From positions 1,612,001 through 1,676,000 of the forward strand of contig NZ_JACCCH010000001.1 in assembly GCF_013410945.1 (NCBI RefSeq): a DNA stretch of 64,000 nt, in the 5' to 3' direction. Below, piece by piece: positions 24,600-32,863 of the stretch. The translations under genes and the position numbers were made by a program. Under the pieces are notes generated by a model, which was given only the letters and a program-made list of their open reading frames with translations, made no database searches and was not told the DNA's origin. The stretch's first letter is position 1. Each line of letters begins with the position of its first letter. The DNA is from Leifsonia sp. AK011 (lineage in GTDB: Bacteria > Actinomycetota > Actinomycetes > Actinomycetales > Microbacteriaceae).

Positions 24600-25703
24600 G
24601 TGGAGTCCAGCGCGACGAGTACAGACACTCGCAGCGGCACCCTCTCCCATCGTGTCGACGAGGCCGTCGACCGTACCGCGCACGTGATCGCCTCATCGTG
24701 GTCGGACTTCGAGGCTGGCCTCGGCGCCTTCCCGACGGAGGCCGCGCACCCCGCACGGCTGCTCTCCGAGATGACCGGGGGCAAGTACCTGAGGTCGCGG
24801 CTCGCGGTAGCGACGTACTTCGGCCTCGGGGGAACGACGGATGCCGCATCCGACGCCATCTCGGCGGCCGTGCAGCTCCTCCACCTGGGGCTGTGTGTGC
24901 ACGACGACCTCATCGACGGGGACACCCGTCGCCACGGCCGCCCGAATGTCGCCGGCCGCGCCTCGGCGCGTGCGCTCGCCGAGGGCAGTGACACCGCGCG
25001 TGCCGCGCACGAGGCCATGACCGCGTCGGTGCTCGCGGGTGACCTTGCGATCGCCAGAAGCCAGCAACTCCTCCTGGCGGCTCCGCTGCCGGCCGAGACG
25101 CGCATCGCGCTGGTCGACGAGCTGCTCGATGCGCTCGGTACGACGATCGGTGGGGAGTGGCTCGACGTGCGCGGCGAGACCGCGCCAGCGGGTGAGGTAC
25201 CGACCGACGCGATCGCCGCTCTCAAGACTGCGCGGTACACGACCGTGCTCCCACTCCGCCTGGGCGCCATCGCGCGCGGGGACGTGGACGCGCCCACGAT
25301 GGATGCTCTCCAGCGTTACGGCGAGGCGCTCGGTGTCGCGTACCAGATGAAGGACGACGAGCTCGGGATCTTCGGGGACCCGGAGACCACCGGCAAGTCG
25401 GTCACGGCGGACCTTCGTAGCGGCAAGCGCACCGGCCTGCTCAGGCTCGCCCACGAGCTCGCCGACGGCAACGAGCGTGTGGTCCTCGACAACCTCATCG
25501 GTCGCTCGAGTCTCGACGAGGCCCAGGCCGGTCGCCTGCGTGAGATCTTCGTCGCCAGCGGTGCGCTGACCGTGCACCAGGAGCGCATGGCCGTGCTCGT
25601 GCGACAGGCCATTGACGAGGTGGAGCGAGCGCCGGGAATCCCAGCGGACCTGACCCGCTACCTCACGCGGGGCGCCGAGCTCGTGGTTCCGCGCGAGAGC
25701 TGA
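24600..25703 (+). CDS. Polyprenyl (probably geranylgeranyl) diphosphate synthase
   Basis: The 367-residue trans-prenyltransferase condenses isopentenyl diphosphate with allylic diphosphates. The first Asp-rich motif is HDDLIDGDTRRHGRPN (Asp 102, 103, 106), the second QMKDDELGIFGD (Asp 252, 253, 260), and GGKYLRSR provides the diphosphate-binding Lys/Arg. Chain length cannot be set from sequence alone; C20 is usual for this IdsA-like group. The GTG start has AGAGGAG eight bases upstream. It is divergent from the ebo-like operon across 277 bases and could supply its UbiA enzyme, or general isoprenoid metabolism. Confidence 0.85.
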   Translation: MESSATSTDTRSGTLSHRVDEAVDRTAHVIASSWSDFEAGLGAFPTEAAHPARLLSEMTGGKYLRSRLAVATYFGLGGTTDAASDAISAAVQLLHLGLCVHDDLIDGDTRRHGRPNVAGRASARALAEGSDTARAAHEAMTASVLAGDLAIARSQQLLLAAPLPAETRIALVDELLDALGTTIGGEWLDVRGETAPAGEVPTDAIAALKTARYTTVLPLRLGAIARGDVDAPTMDALQRYGEALGVAYQMKDDELGIFGDPETTGKSVTADLRSGKRTGLLRLAHELADGNERVVLDNLIGRSSLDEAQAGRLREIFVASGALTVHQERMAVLVRQAIDEVERAPGIPADLTRYLTRGAELVVPRES

Positions 25704-25712
25704 TCGCCGGGG

Positions 25713-26230
25713 TCAGGACTTCGGGGCGTCCTCGTCCTCGATCACGTGGAGGGCCTCGTCGCGTGCGTCTGCCGCGGCTTCGGTGACGCGCTCCGTGACG
25801 TCCTTCGCGGTCGTGGCTAGCTTGTCGGCGACATCCTTGGCGGTTGACGAGACGTTGCTCGCGACGTCCTTGGCCGTCGTGGTCACGTTGCCCGCGACGT
25901 CCTTGGCCGTCGTGGTCACATTGCCCGCGACATCCTTCGCCGTGGTGGAAACCTTGCCTGCCACGTCCTTCGCCGTGGCCCGACCTTGTCCGCGACATCC
26001 TTGGCCACGGCCGGTGCTGCCTTCGCTGCGGCCTCGGCGCGCTCACGGATGATGGGTGCCTGCTGGCGCGCGTACTCCTCAACGTCGCGCCGCGCCTTGG
26101 CCACGCGCGGATCCTCCCAGAGCGCGATGGCCTTCGCCTTCATCGCGTCATACTTCTCGCGCCCCGCACGGGTACCGAGCACGTATCCGACGGCGACACC
26201 GGCGGCGAGAGCGAGGATTCGAGGATTCAT
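25713..26230 (-). pseudogene. Frameshifted YtxH-like protein with 11-residue repeats
   Basis: The N-terminal part begins MNPRILALAAGVAVGYVLGT, a single membrane anchor of the YtxH type, then a charged helix (REKYDAMKAKAIALWEDPRVAK). After AKDVADKV the frame drifts into nonsense (GPRRRTW). The expected continuation, a series of TTAKDVAGNV repeats ending AAADARDEALHVIEDEDAPKS, lies in another frame down to 25713. One extra or two missing bases near 25977-25983 (a GGCCCG run) would explain it. This may be a sequencing error, a real mutation or slippage. TAGGGT ends six bases before the ATG (leaderless). If intact it would be a 170-residue membrane-anchored amphipathic helix protein, perhaps stress-related. 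Confidence 0.7.
25785..25990 (-). repeat. Tandem 33-base repeats coding for 11-residue units
   Basis: About six consecutive units of 33 bases encode variants of TTAKDVAGNV plus one residue (…AGKVS, AGNVT, AGNVT, ASNVS, ADKLA, TERVT). The two central units are nearly identical in DNA. An 11-residue period with an AKDV core resembles LEA group 3 and other amphipathic repeat proteins. Confidence 0.75.
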
Positions 26231-26239
26231 GGATCAACC

Positions 26240-28762
26240 CTAGCCATGCTCGCTGAGTGTGGGCCCTGCTTCCGCGCGAACCGACGCCGGGTCCTTGTCC
26301 GGTCGCCATCCGCGCCAGGACGGATGCCGCAGCTTGCCTGTTGGCGTCCAGTCCGAGAACGTCACCTCGCCGACGAGCTTCGGAGTCACGAAGTGAGCGT
26401 CGGCGGCGTCGGCCGCAGGGAGTCCGACGAACGGGCTCGTGACCCGCTCGCTCCTGCGCAACGTCGCGGCGAGCGAATCCAGCTCCTTGTCGGTGAAGCC
26501 GGAGCCGACCCTCCCGACGTAGCGCAGCCCGTCCTCGTCCTGCACACCCATGAGCAGCGAGCCAATGTGGTGGCTCCGGGCCCCGGAGCCCGGTCGCCAG
26601 CCTCCGATCACGACCTCCTGGCTGAGGTTGTGGCGCAGCTTCACCCACGACCGCGCCCGCTTACCGGGAAGGTAGTCGCTGTCCCGACGCTTGGCCACGA
26701 TGCCCTCGAGTCCCAGGGTCCTGCTCGTGGCGAAGGCCGCCTTCGCGTCGCCGTCGAAGGCGGGCGGCACCTGGACGGCGCCCGTCGCGTCCAGCACGTC
26801 GACGAGGCGCTCGCGGCGCTCGTCGTAGCTCTCTCCCGTGAGCGTGTCACCGTCGAACTCCAGCAGGTCGAAGACCATGAACTGCACGGGCGTGGTCACA
26901 CGCGCCTCGTCGACGTACTTCTTCTTTGTGAGCTTCATGCGGGTCTGTAGCACGCCGAAGTCGGGGCGACCCGCCTTGTTGAGCGCGATGATCTCGCCGT
27001 CGAGCACGGCGTCGGCACCGTGCCCCCGAGAACGCAGCATCCCAGGGATGCCCTCGAGCTCGGGGTAACTCACCGTGATGTCCACCCCGTTGCGGCTGAG
27101 GAGCGTCACCCTCCCGTCGCGCACCTCGGCGATTGCTCGGATACCGTCCCACTTCATCTCGAACGCCCATGCCTCGGTGTCCCCGAGCTCGCCGACCGTT
27201 CCAGGGCTCGCGAGCATGGGGGCGAAGCGCCGCTCGCTCGTGGAACGCACGGAACGGGTGCCCCCGATGACCTTGCGACGCGAGTCGGCCCTCGCCGTGC
27301 GCGGCGGCTGCTCGTCGATCGGCTTCATGAGGTGGATGAGCCAGTTGTTCTCGTCGCCATTCCGTCCGCCGGTCTGGATGAGCGCGTAGCGGTGCGAACC
27401 GTGCTTCTCGCCGTGCAGGGTGGCGATGACCTCCTTGCCGTCACGCCACTTCTCGAGCTCGTAGGTTCCTCTGTCCCAGATCGTCACCTCTCCGGCCCCG
27501 TACTGGCCGGCGGGGATCGTGCCCTCGAAGGCGCCGTACGCGAGCGGGTGGTCCTCGGTCTGCACAGCGAGGTGGTTCTGGCCGGGATCCGTGGGCACCC
27601 CCTTCGGGAGTGCCCAGCTCACGAGCACACCGTCGTGCTCCAACCGGAAGTCGTAGTGGAGTCGGCGCGCGTGGTGCTCCTGGATCACGAAGGAGTTGCC
27701 GGTCGACGTCGGCGGAGCCTCGCTCGGCACGGGCTCCGGCGTCTTGGCCTGGTCGCGCATACTGCGGTAGGCCGCGAGCCTGTCGTCGGGCCCGCCTGCC
27801 TCGATGGAACTGGCCGCGATGAAACCAGCCATCCGCTCCGGAGTGGGCTCGAGCGAGGCGAGATGTCCCGCTGTGAGGCCCTCGAGGAGATCTCCGCGCT
27901 CCTCGACGCGGCGGATGACCTCCCGGTAGTCGAGGTGGGCGAGGTCCGGGTCATCCAATTCGTCCCAGGTGCGCGGTGCCGCGACCATCGGCAGGAGTCG
28001 ACCGCGCAGCGAGTAGGGGGTGATGGTGGTCTTGCTCCCGTTGTTCTGGCTCCAGTCGACGAGCACCCGACCCTCGCGCAGGGTCTTCTTCATGTCGCTC
28101 ACGATGAGGTCGGGATGATCGGCCTCGAGGGCCCGCGCGAGCTCGTGCGCGACGGCGGAGACCTGATCGCTCGTCTGCTTGCCGTCGATGGCGGCGTAGA
28201 GGTGGATGCCCTTGGATCCGCTCGTGACCGGCATCGGATCCAGGCCCATGCCCCGGAGGATCGTGCGGGCCAGACGCGCGACCTCTGCACACTCCGCCAG
28301 GCCGGCTCCCGGACCGGGGTCGAGGTCGAGCACGAGGCGATCCGGGTTCTTGGGCTTACCGGTGCGCCCGAACTGCCACTGCGGCACATGCAATTCGAGG
28401 GCCGCGATCTGGCCCAGCCAGATGAGCGTCGCGGTGTCATTGACGAGTGGATAGGAGTTCACGTGGTCGGAGTGCTGGATGTCGCGGCGCAGCACCCACT
28501 GCGGGGTTGAGCGCTCGTCGAGGTTCTTCTGGAAGAACATCTCGCCGGGGGCATCCGCCGTTCCCACACCGTTGACCCAGCGCTTGCGGGTGACCGGACG
28601 GTTCGCGGCGTGACGGATGAGGGGTTCCGCGACTCGCGCGTAGTAGTCCAGCACGTCGGCCTTCGTCGTGCCCGCTTCGGGGTAGAGCACCTTGCCGAGG
28701 CTCGTGAGCTTGAGGCGGTGGCCGTCGATCGTGACGACCTGGTCGTCCCCCGTCTGTGCCAT
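26240..28762 (-). CDS. ligD: Multifunctional NHEJ DNA ligase LigD
   Basis: The 840-residue protein has the actinobacterial order polymerase-phosphoesterase-ligase. The primase-like POL domain (about 1-300) has the metal-binding LDLDPGPG (Asp 146, 148). The 3'-phosphoesterase (about 355-485) has FVIQEHHARRLHYDFRLE. The ATP-dependent ligase (about 515-835) has EMKWDG with the nucleotidyl Lys at 537, DGEIIAL, GLEGIVAKRRDS and SWVKLR. It fills, trims and seals broken ends with Ku. I use the second in-frame start (MAQTGDD); a start 15 codons earlier is open. It is divergent from ku. Confidence 0.93.
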   Translation of the reverse strand: MAQTGDDQVVTIDGHRLKLTSLGKVLYPEAGTTKADVLDYYARVAEPLIRHAANRPVTRKRWVNGVGTADAPGEMFFQKNLDERSTPQWVLRRDIQHSDHVNSYPLVNDTATLIWLGQIAALELHVPQWQFGRTGKPKNPDRLVLDLDPGPGAGLAECAEVARLARTILRGMGLDPMPVTSGSKGIHLYAAIDGKQTSDQVSAVAHELARALEADHPDLIVSDMKKTLREGRVLVDWSQNNGSKTTITPYSLRGRLLPMVAAPRTWDELDDPDLAHLDYREVIRRVEERGDLLEGLTAGHLASLEPTPERMAGFIAASSIEAGGPDDRLAAYRSMRDQAKTPEPVPSEAPPTSTGNSFVIQEHHARRLHYDFRLEHDGVLVSWALPKGVPTDPGQNHLAVQTEDHPLAYGAFEGTIPAGQYGAGEVTIWDRGTYELEKWRDGKEVIATLHGEKHGSHRYALIQTGGRNGDENNWLIHLMKPIDEQPPRTARADSRRKVIGGTRSVRSTSERRFAPMLASPGTVGELGDTEAWAFEMKWDGIRAIAEVRDGRVTLLSRNGVDITVSYPELEGIPGMLRSRGHGADAVLDGEIIALNKAGRPDFGVLQTRMKLTKKKYVDEARVTTPVQFMVFDLLEFDGDTLTGESYDERRERLVDVLDATGAVQVPPAFDGDAKAAFATSRTLGLEGIVAKRRDSDYLPGKRARSWVKLRHNLSQEVVIGGWRPGSGARSHHIGSLLMGVQDEDGLRYVGRVGSGFTDKELDSLAATLRRSERVTSPFVGLPAADAADAHFVTPKLVGEVTFSDWTPTGKLRHPSWRGWRPDKDPASVRAEAGPTLSEHG

Positions 28763-28871
28763 ATCCCCATCTTCCGTCGTGGGTGCCCGAAAATACAGGG
28801 GTGGCACCGCTAGGCCGCAGGGTGTCTACTGGAGGTCCATGTTCACCATGTCCACATAAGGAGTCAGCGCG

Positions 28872-29741
28872 ATGCGGTCGATCTGGAAGGGCGCGATCAC
28901 CTTCGGCCTGGTGAACGTACCGGTGAAGGTCTACTCGGCGACCGAGGACCACGACGTATCCCTTCACCAGGTGCACGACAAGGATGGCGGGCGCATCCGT
29001 TACAAGCGGGTCTGCGAGCTCGACGGCGAGGTCGTGGAGTACGCGCACATCGCGAAGGCCTTCGACGACGGCGAGCGCACGGTCGTGCTGACCGATGCTG
29101 ACATGGCCCTCCTGCCTGCCGAACGCAGCCGCGAGATCGATGTCGTCGAGTTCGTGCCGAGTGATCAGGTCGACCCCATCATGTTCGAGAAGAGTTACTA
29201 CCTCGAGCCGGACTCGAAGTCGGTCAAGGCCTACGCTCTCCTGCGTCGAACCCTCGAGGAGACCGACCGCACCGCGATCGTGAAGTTCGCACTGCGCCAG
29301 AAGACCCGCCTCGGTGCACTCCGCGTTCGTGGGGACGTGCTCATGCTGCAGTCACTCCTCTGGGACGACGAGGTGCGCGAGGCCAAGTTCCCGTCCCTCG
29401 ACGAGAAGGTCACGATCACCGACAAGGAACTGCAGATGTCGCAGGCGCTCGTGGCATCCTTCGAATCCGACTTCTCGCCGGAGAAGTTCACCGACGACTA
29501 CCAGGAGCAGTTGCGCGACCTCATCGAGGCCAAGCTCGAGAAGGGCGACGCCCTCGACACCGCGGAGACCTTCGGCGATGCGGCAGAGGGCGACGGCGGG
29601 GGAGAGGTGCTCGACCTCATGGAGGCACTCCGTCGGAGCGTGGAGAAGAACCGCGAGGCGTCGAAGGATGCACCATCCGGTGGCAAGGCTGCGAAAAAGC
29701 CGGCCGCCAAGAAGGCGCCAGCCAAGAAGAAGTCGGCCTAG
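28872..29741 (+). CDS. ku: NHEJ DNA end-binding protein Ku
   Basis: The 289-residue bacterial Ku begins MRSIWKGAITFGLVNVPVKVYSA and has the core DGGRIRYKRVCELDGEVV, VEFVPSDQVDPIMFEKSYYLEP and the beta-barrel bridge region. It forms a homodimer ring that loads on double-strand ends and recruits LigD. After the minimal C-terminal domain it has a Lys/Ala-rich tail (KKPAAKKAPAKKK), a known DNA-binding extension in actinobacteria. AAGGAG lies about ten bases before the ATG. Its TAG stop shares the palindrome CTAG (29738-29741) with the opposing gene's stop. Confidence 0.93.
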   Translation: MRSIWKGAITFGLVNVPVKVYSATEDHDVSLHQVHDKDGGRIRYKRVCELDGEVVEYAHIAKAFDDGERTVVLTDADMALLPAERSREIDVVEFVPSDQVDPIMFEKSYYLEPDSKSVKAYALLRRTLEETDRTAIVKFALRQKTRLGALRVRGDVLMLQSLLWDDEVREAKFPSLDEKVTITDKELQMSQALVASFESDFSPEKFTDDYQEQLRDLIEAKLEKGDALDTAETFGDAAEGDGGGEVLDLMEALRRSVEKNREASKDAPSGGKAAKKPAAKKAPAKKKSA

Positions 29742-30748
29742 GCGGACTCCTCCGACTTCCCGTAGCGCTCGCGGATGCTGCGGCCCTCCGCTTCGTCCTC
29801 CGCGCGCTGCCGCGCAAGCATGAGGTTCCGGGCGGTGTCCCGCATCGTGACGCGGATCGATTCCTCCGCGGCGATGCCCGCGTGCAACTGGCGCAGCCGC
29901 ATGACCTCGGCGTCGACCTCCGCACCGAGCGCGAAGACCAGGTTGCTGATGTACAGCCAGATCAGGAGTACGAGCCCGCCGCCGAGCCATCCGTAGATCC
30001 TGTCGTACGGCGCGACAGTCGTCGCGTACAGGACGAACCCCGCGCTCCCGATGAGCCAGGCGACGATGGCGAAGAGGGCGCCGTGGCTCACCCAACGGAT
30101 GCGCTCGTGCGTGACGTTGGGTGTGAAGTAGTAGAGGACCCCGATCATGAGGCCCACGAGCACGGCGAGAAGTGGCCAGCGTGCGATGTCGAAGAGCGTG
30201 ATCCACGGCTCACCGACGCCAATCGACGCGCCAATGGCCTCGGTGACGCGAGGTGTGGAGAGCAGGAGCGCCGCGATGAGAGTGAACTCGACGAGCAGGA
30301 ACGCCGACACCACGAGCATGAGCCCCCGGAACTTCCAGATCTGGCGGCCCTCCTGCACCTCGTAGGCGCTGTTGACGGCACGGCCGAAGGCGGTCGCGTA
30401 GCTGGCGAGTGACCACAGTGAGAGCACCAGTCCGATCGCGAGTGCGATGCCGGGGTTGTTGATGGAGAGCAGGGCTTCGAGTGGTGCGCGGATCGTCTCG
30501 ACGGTCTCCGGCTGCGCGAGCTCGTCCGCGACGGAGAGGAGGAAGTCGGTCGCACGTCTCCCTGTGCCATTGCCGATCGCCAGTGCCGAGACGATCGAGA
30601 GGGCCGCGGGGAAGATGGCGAGGGCGGAGAAGAAGCTCATCGCGGCGGCCGAGTCGATTCCGCTGTGCCTCACGAACCCGTGCCAGGCCCGTCGAGCGGC
30701 AAAGGCCCACGAGCTGCGGGGCAGGCCGCGGGCGGTCGGCTGGCTCAT
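29738..30748 (-). CDS. YihY/BrkB family membrane protein
   Basis: The 336-residue protein has about six membrane segments, starting SAAAMSFFSALAIFPAALS and including GIALAIGLVLSLWSLASYATAF (the SxYxxAFxxA-like family motif), LMLVVSAFLLVEFTLIAALLL, LLAVLVGLMIGVLYYFTPN and YGWLGGGLVLLIWLYISNLVFALGAE. YihY proteins have no settled function; the old annotation as RNase BN is incorrect. Its ATG overlaps the DUF6328 stop (ATGA), so the two are coupled. The charged C-terminus (about 50 residues) is cytoplasmic. Confidence 0.82.
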   Translation of the reverse strand: MSQPTARGLPRSSWAFAARRAWHGFVRHSGIDSAAAMSFFSALAIFPAALSIVSALAIGNGTGRRATDFLLSVADELAQPETVETIRAPLEALLSINNPGIALAIGLVLSLWSLASYATAFGRAVNSAYEVQEGRQIWKFRGLMLVVSAFLLVEFTLIAALLLSTPRVTEAIGASIGVGEPWITLFDIARWPLLAVLVGLMIGVLYYFTPNVTHERIRWVSHGALFAIVAWLIGSAGFVLYATTVAPYDRIYGWLGGGLVLLIWLYISNLVFALGAEVDAEVMRLRQLHAGIAAEESIRVTMRDTARNLMLARQRAEDEAEGRSIRERYGKSEESA

Positions 30749-31278
30749 TGGTGCTGCCTGCTGGCCCCGAAGGGCAGCAGTACCCAGGCGAGGATGACCA
30801 GCACGAGGGCTGAGCCCCCCGCGATCCAACCGGCCTGCCGGCTGACGACGACATCGAAGATGAGCATCACCGTGCCGACGAGCGTGATCGCGACGGTCGC
30901 CAGGGTGACCTTGAGCACCCGGTTGGCGATCCGAACGATCTCGGCCTTGGCCTTCTTCCGGAACAGGGCGCGATGCAGGCTGACCGGGGTGAGCGCGAGG
31001 ATGGTTGCGATGCTCGCACTGATCACGAGGCCCAGGTACGTGCTCACCTGGTACGTGTCCAGATCGGCGAAGCGGGGCTGGAAGGCGAGCGTCAGCAGGA
31101 AGCCCGTGAGGATCTGGGTTCCCGTCTGGATGACGCGGAGTTCCTGCAGCAGCTCCGCCCAGTTGCGGTCCAGGCGCTCGGTCTCGCTCTCGTCGCGATC
31201 GTCCGCGCGCTCCTCGACCGCCGCGTCGGGATGCGCCGTCGCTCGATCGGTCATGCCCCGGCTCCTTCGCTCATCCAC
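30745..31278 (-). CDS. DUF6328 family membrane protein
   Basis: The 177-residue protein has an acidic N-terminus, then LLQELRVIQTGTQILTGFLLTLAFQPRF, the hallmark of the DUF6328 family, and four membrane segments. Function is unknown. TACGAT on the reverse strand ends six bases before the ATG at 31278, inside the end of the upstream ada-alkA gene, which it overlaps by 8 bases. An alternative ATG at 31254 has AAGGAG upstream, so both a leaderless and a led start are possible. The next gene (YihY) is translationally coupled. Confidence 0.72.
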   Translation of the reverse strand: MDERRSRGMTDRATAHPDAAVEERADDRDESETERLDRNWAELLQELRVIQTGTQILTGFLLTLAFQPRFADLDTYQVSTYLGLVISASIATILALTPVSLHRALFRKKAKAEIVRIANRVLKVTLATVAITLVGTVMLIFDVVVSRQAGWIAGGSALVLVILAWVLLPFGASRQHQ

Positions 31279-32767
31279 CGATCGTAGGCCGTGCTCGCCA
31301 GAGGTGAAGGCCCGCGTAGCTGCGCCACGGCGCCCAGCGCTCGCCGTGTCGTGCGAGATCCCGGGCGGTCGAGGGCAGGCCTAGGGCGCGAGCGCTCTGC
31401 AGCATGACGAGGTCGGTGGACAGGAGCGTGTCAGGGTTGCCCAGCACACGCATGGCGAGGTACCCGGCAGTCCAGGGGCCGATGCCCGGGAGCGCGGTGA
31501 GTTGCGCGGTGAATTCGGCAGCGGGCATCCCGACATCCATACGCAGCCGGCCGTCGAGGAGCGCCTCTGCCGCTCCGATGATCGTGGAAATACGGGAGGC
31601 CGGCCCGCGAAGCACCTCCCTTCCCCTCGTCGCGAAGTCCTCAGCCGTGGGGAAGGTGCCATCGCCGAGGTCGCGAACGAGGGTGCCGAGCACGGTGCGT
31701 GCCGCCGCGACCGAGATCTGCTGCCCGACGAGCGTGCGGAACAGCGCCTCCTCCGGGTCGAGGGAGCCGGCGAGTCGGATGCCCGGCACGCGACGAACAA
31801 TCGGTGCGAGATCCGCGTCCCGCGCGAGGGCTGCATCGATCGCGACGGAGTCGGCGTCGAGATCGAACAGGCGGCGGACCCTCGAGACGAGCGTCGACAG
31901 GTCTGCGACGTTGTCGAGGCGGGCAGTGCACGAGATCGCGCTGTCCCCCTCGAGTGCGATGCGCACGTGCGCGGGGCCGTGCGGGAGGCGCACCACGCGT
32001 TCGAAGGCCGTGTCATCCGCCACCTCGAGCCCGGTGATCGCGTGGTCGGCGAAGAATCGCAGGAGCCCAGCACCGTCGAAGGGTGGCCTGGCGGGGAGTC
32101 GGAGGGTGATCGACGTCGTCCCGTCCGCAGCTGGCGCCTGGCGGCCGGCTGCTCGCGCGAGGGTTCTGAGCTGTGACGGGGTCACCTCGTACACGGCCTG
32201 GATGGTGTCGTTGAACTGTCGGATGCTCGCGAAGCCGCTGGCGAACGCGACCTCGGCGACGGGCATCGAGGTTGCCGCGAGCAGGGTCCTCGCCGCCTGG
32301 GCGCGGTGTGCACGGGCGAGCGCGAGGGGTCCGGCGCCGAGCTCCGCCGTGAGGACGCGGGTGAGGTGCCGCGGGGTGTAGCCGAGACGAGCGGCGAGGC
32401 CGGGCACCCCCTCGCGGTCGACGACCCCATCGTCAATGAGTCGCATGGCACGCGCGGCGAGGTCGTCGTGGAGGTTCCAGTCGGGTGAGCCGGGCACTGC
32501 GTCGGGTTGGCAGCGCTTGCACGCCCGCAGGCCAGCCTCGTGGGCCGCAGCCGCGGTGCGGTAGAAGCGCACATTGCGCTCGCGGGGTGTGACCGCTGGA
32601 CAGCTCGGCCTGCAGTAGATGCCCGTGGAGTGCACGCCCGTGATGAACTGGCCGTCGAACCGCGAGTCACGCGACTGCATGGCGCGGTAACGCTCCTCGA
32701 AGGACGGGTCGCCCGGTCCGTAGCTCGCGTGGGACGGGAGCGCCGGCGGGGGGAGTGCGGGGGACAT
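31271..32767 (-). CDS. Ada-AlkA fusion: DNA-3-methyladenine glycosylase with regulator domain
   Basis: The 498-residue protein joins three parts. Residues about 15-90 are the Ada zinc domain (FDGQFITGVHSTGIYCRPSCPAV, then CKRC), which takes methyl groups from phosphotriesters. Residues about 95-200 are an AraC-type helix-turn-helix (LAARLGYTPRHLTRVL, FASIRQFND). The rest is AlkA: LEVADDTAFERVVRLPHGPA and the HhH-GPD motif LPGIGPWTAGYLAMRVLGNPD with a following catalytic Asp (STDLVM). It would sense and repair alkylation damage. There is no O6-methyltransferase domain. The ATG at 32767 fits the usual start better than the ATG 11 codons upstream. Confidence 0.88.
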   Translation of the reverse strand: MSPALPPPALPSHASYGPGDPSFEERYRAMQSRDSRFDGQFITGVHSTGIYCRPSCPAVTPRERNVRFYRTAAAAHEAGLRACKRCQPDAVPGSPDWNLHDDLAARAMRLIDDGVVDREGVPGLAARLGYTPRHLTRVLTAELGAGPLALARAHRAQAARTLLAATSMPVAEVAFASGFASIRQFNDTIQAVYEVTPSQLRTLARAAGRQAPAADGTTSITLRLPARPPFDGAGLLRFFADHAITGLEVADDTAFERVVRLPHGPAHVRIALEGDSAISCTARLDNVADLSTLVSRVRRLFDLDADSVAIDAALARDADLAPIVRRVPGIRLAGSLDPEEALFRTLVGQQISVAAARTVLGTLVRDLGDGTFPTAEDFATRGREVLRGPASRISTIIGAAEALLDGRLRMDVGMPAAEFTAQLTALPGIGPWTAGYLAMRVLGNPDTLLSTDLVMLQSARALGLPSTARDLARHGERWAPWRSYAGLHLWRARPTIGG

Positions 32768-32863
32768 GCATCCAGCGTCGCACGGGGTGGTGACATCCAC
32801 TAGCGGAATTCAGACACGGCCGACCGCCCTCCCGCACCGTCCGCCACCTGTCAGACTGGAACG

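Noticed and set aside
25785-25990. CRISPR array
   Set aside because: The 33-base repeats are contiguous, coding and in step with an 11-residue protein period; there are no spacers or cas genes.
27020-28510. A 496-codon plus-strand frame opposite ligD
   Set aside because: Antisense of the ligD reading frame, with no domain and no ribosome binding site.
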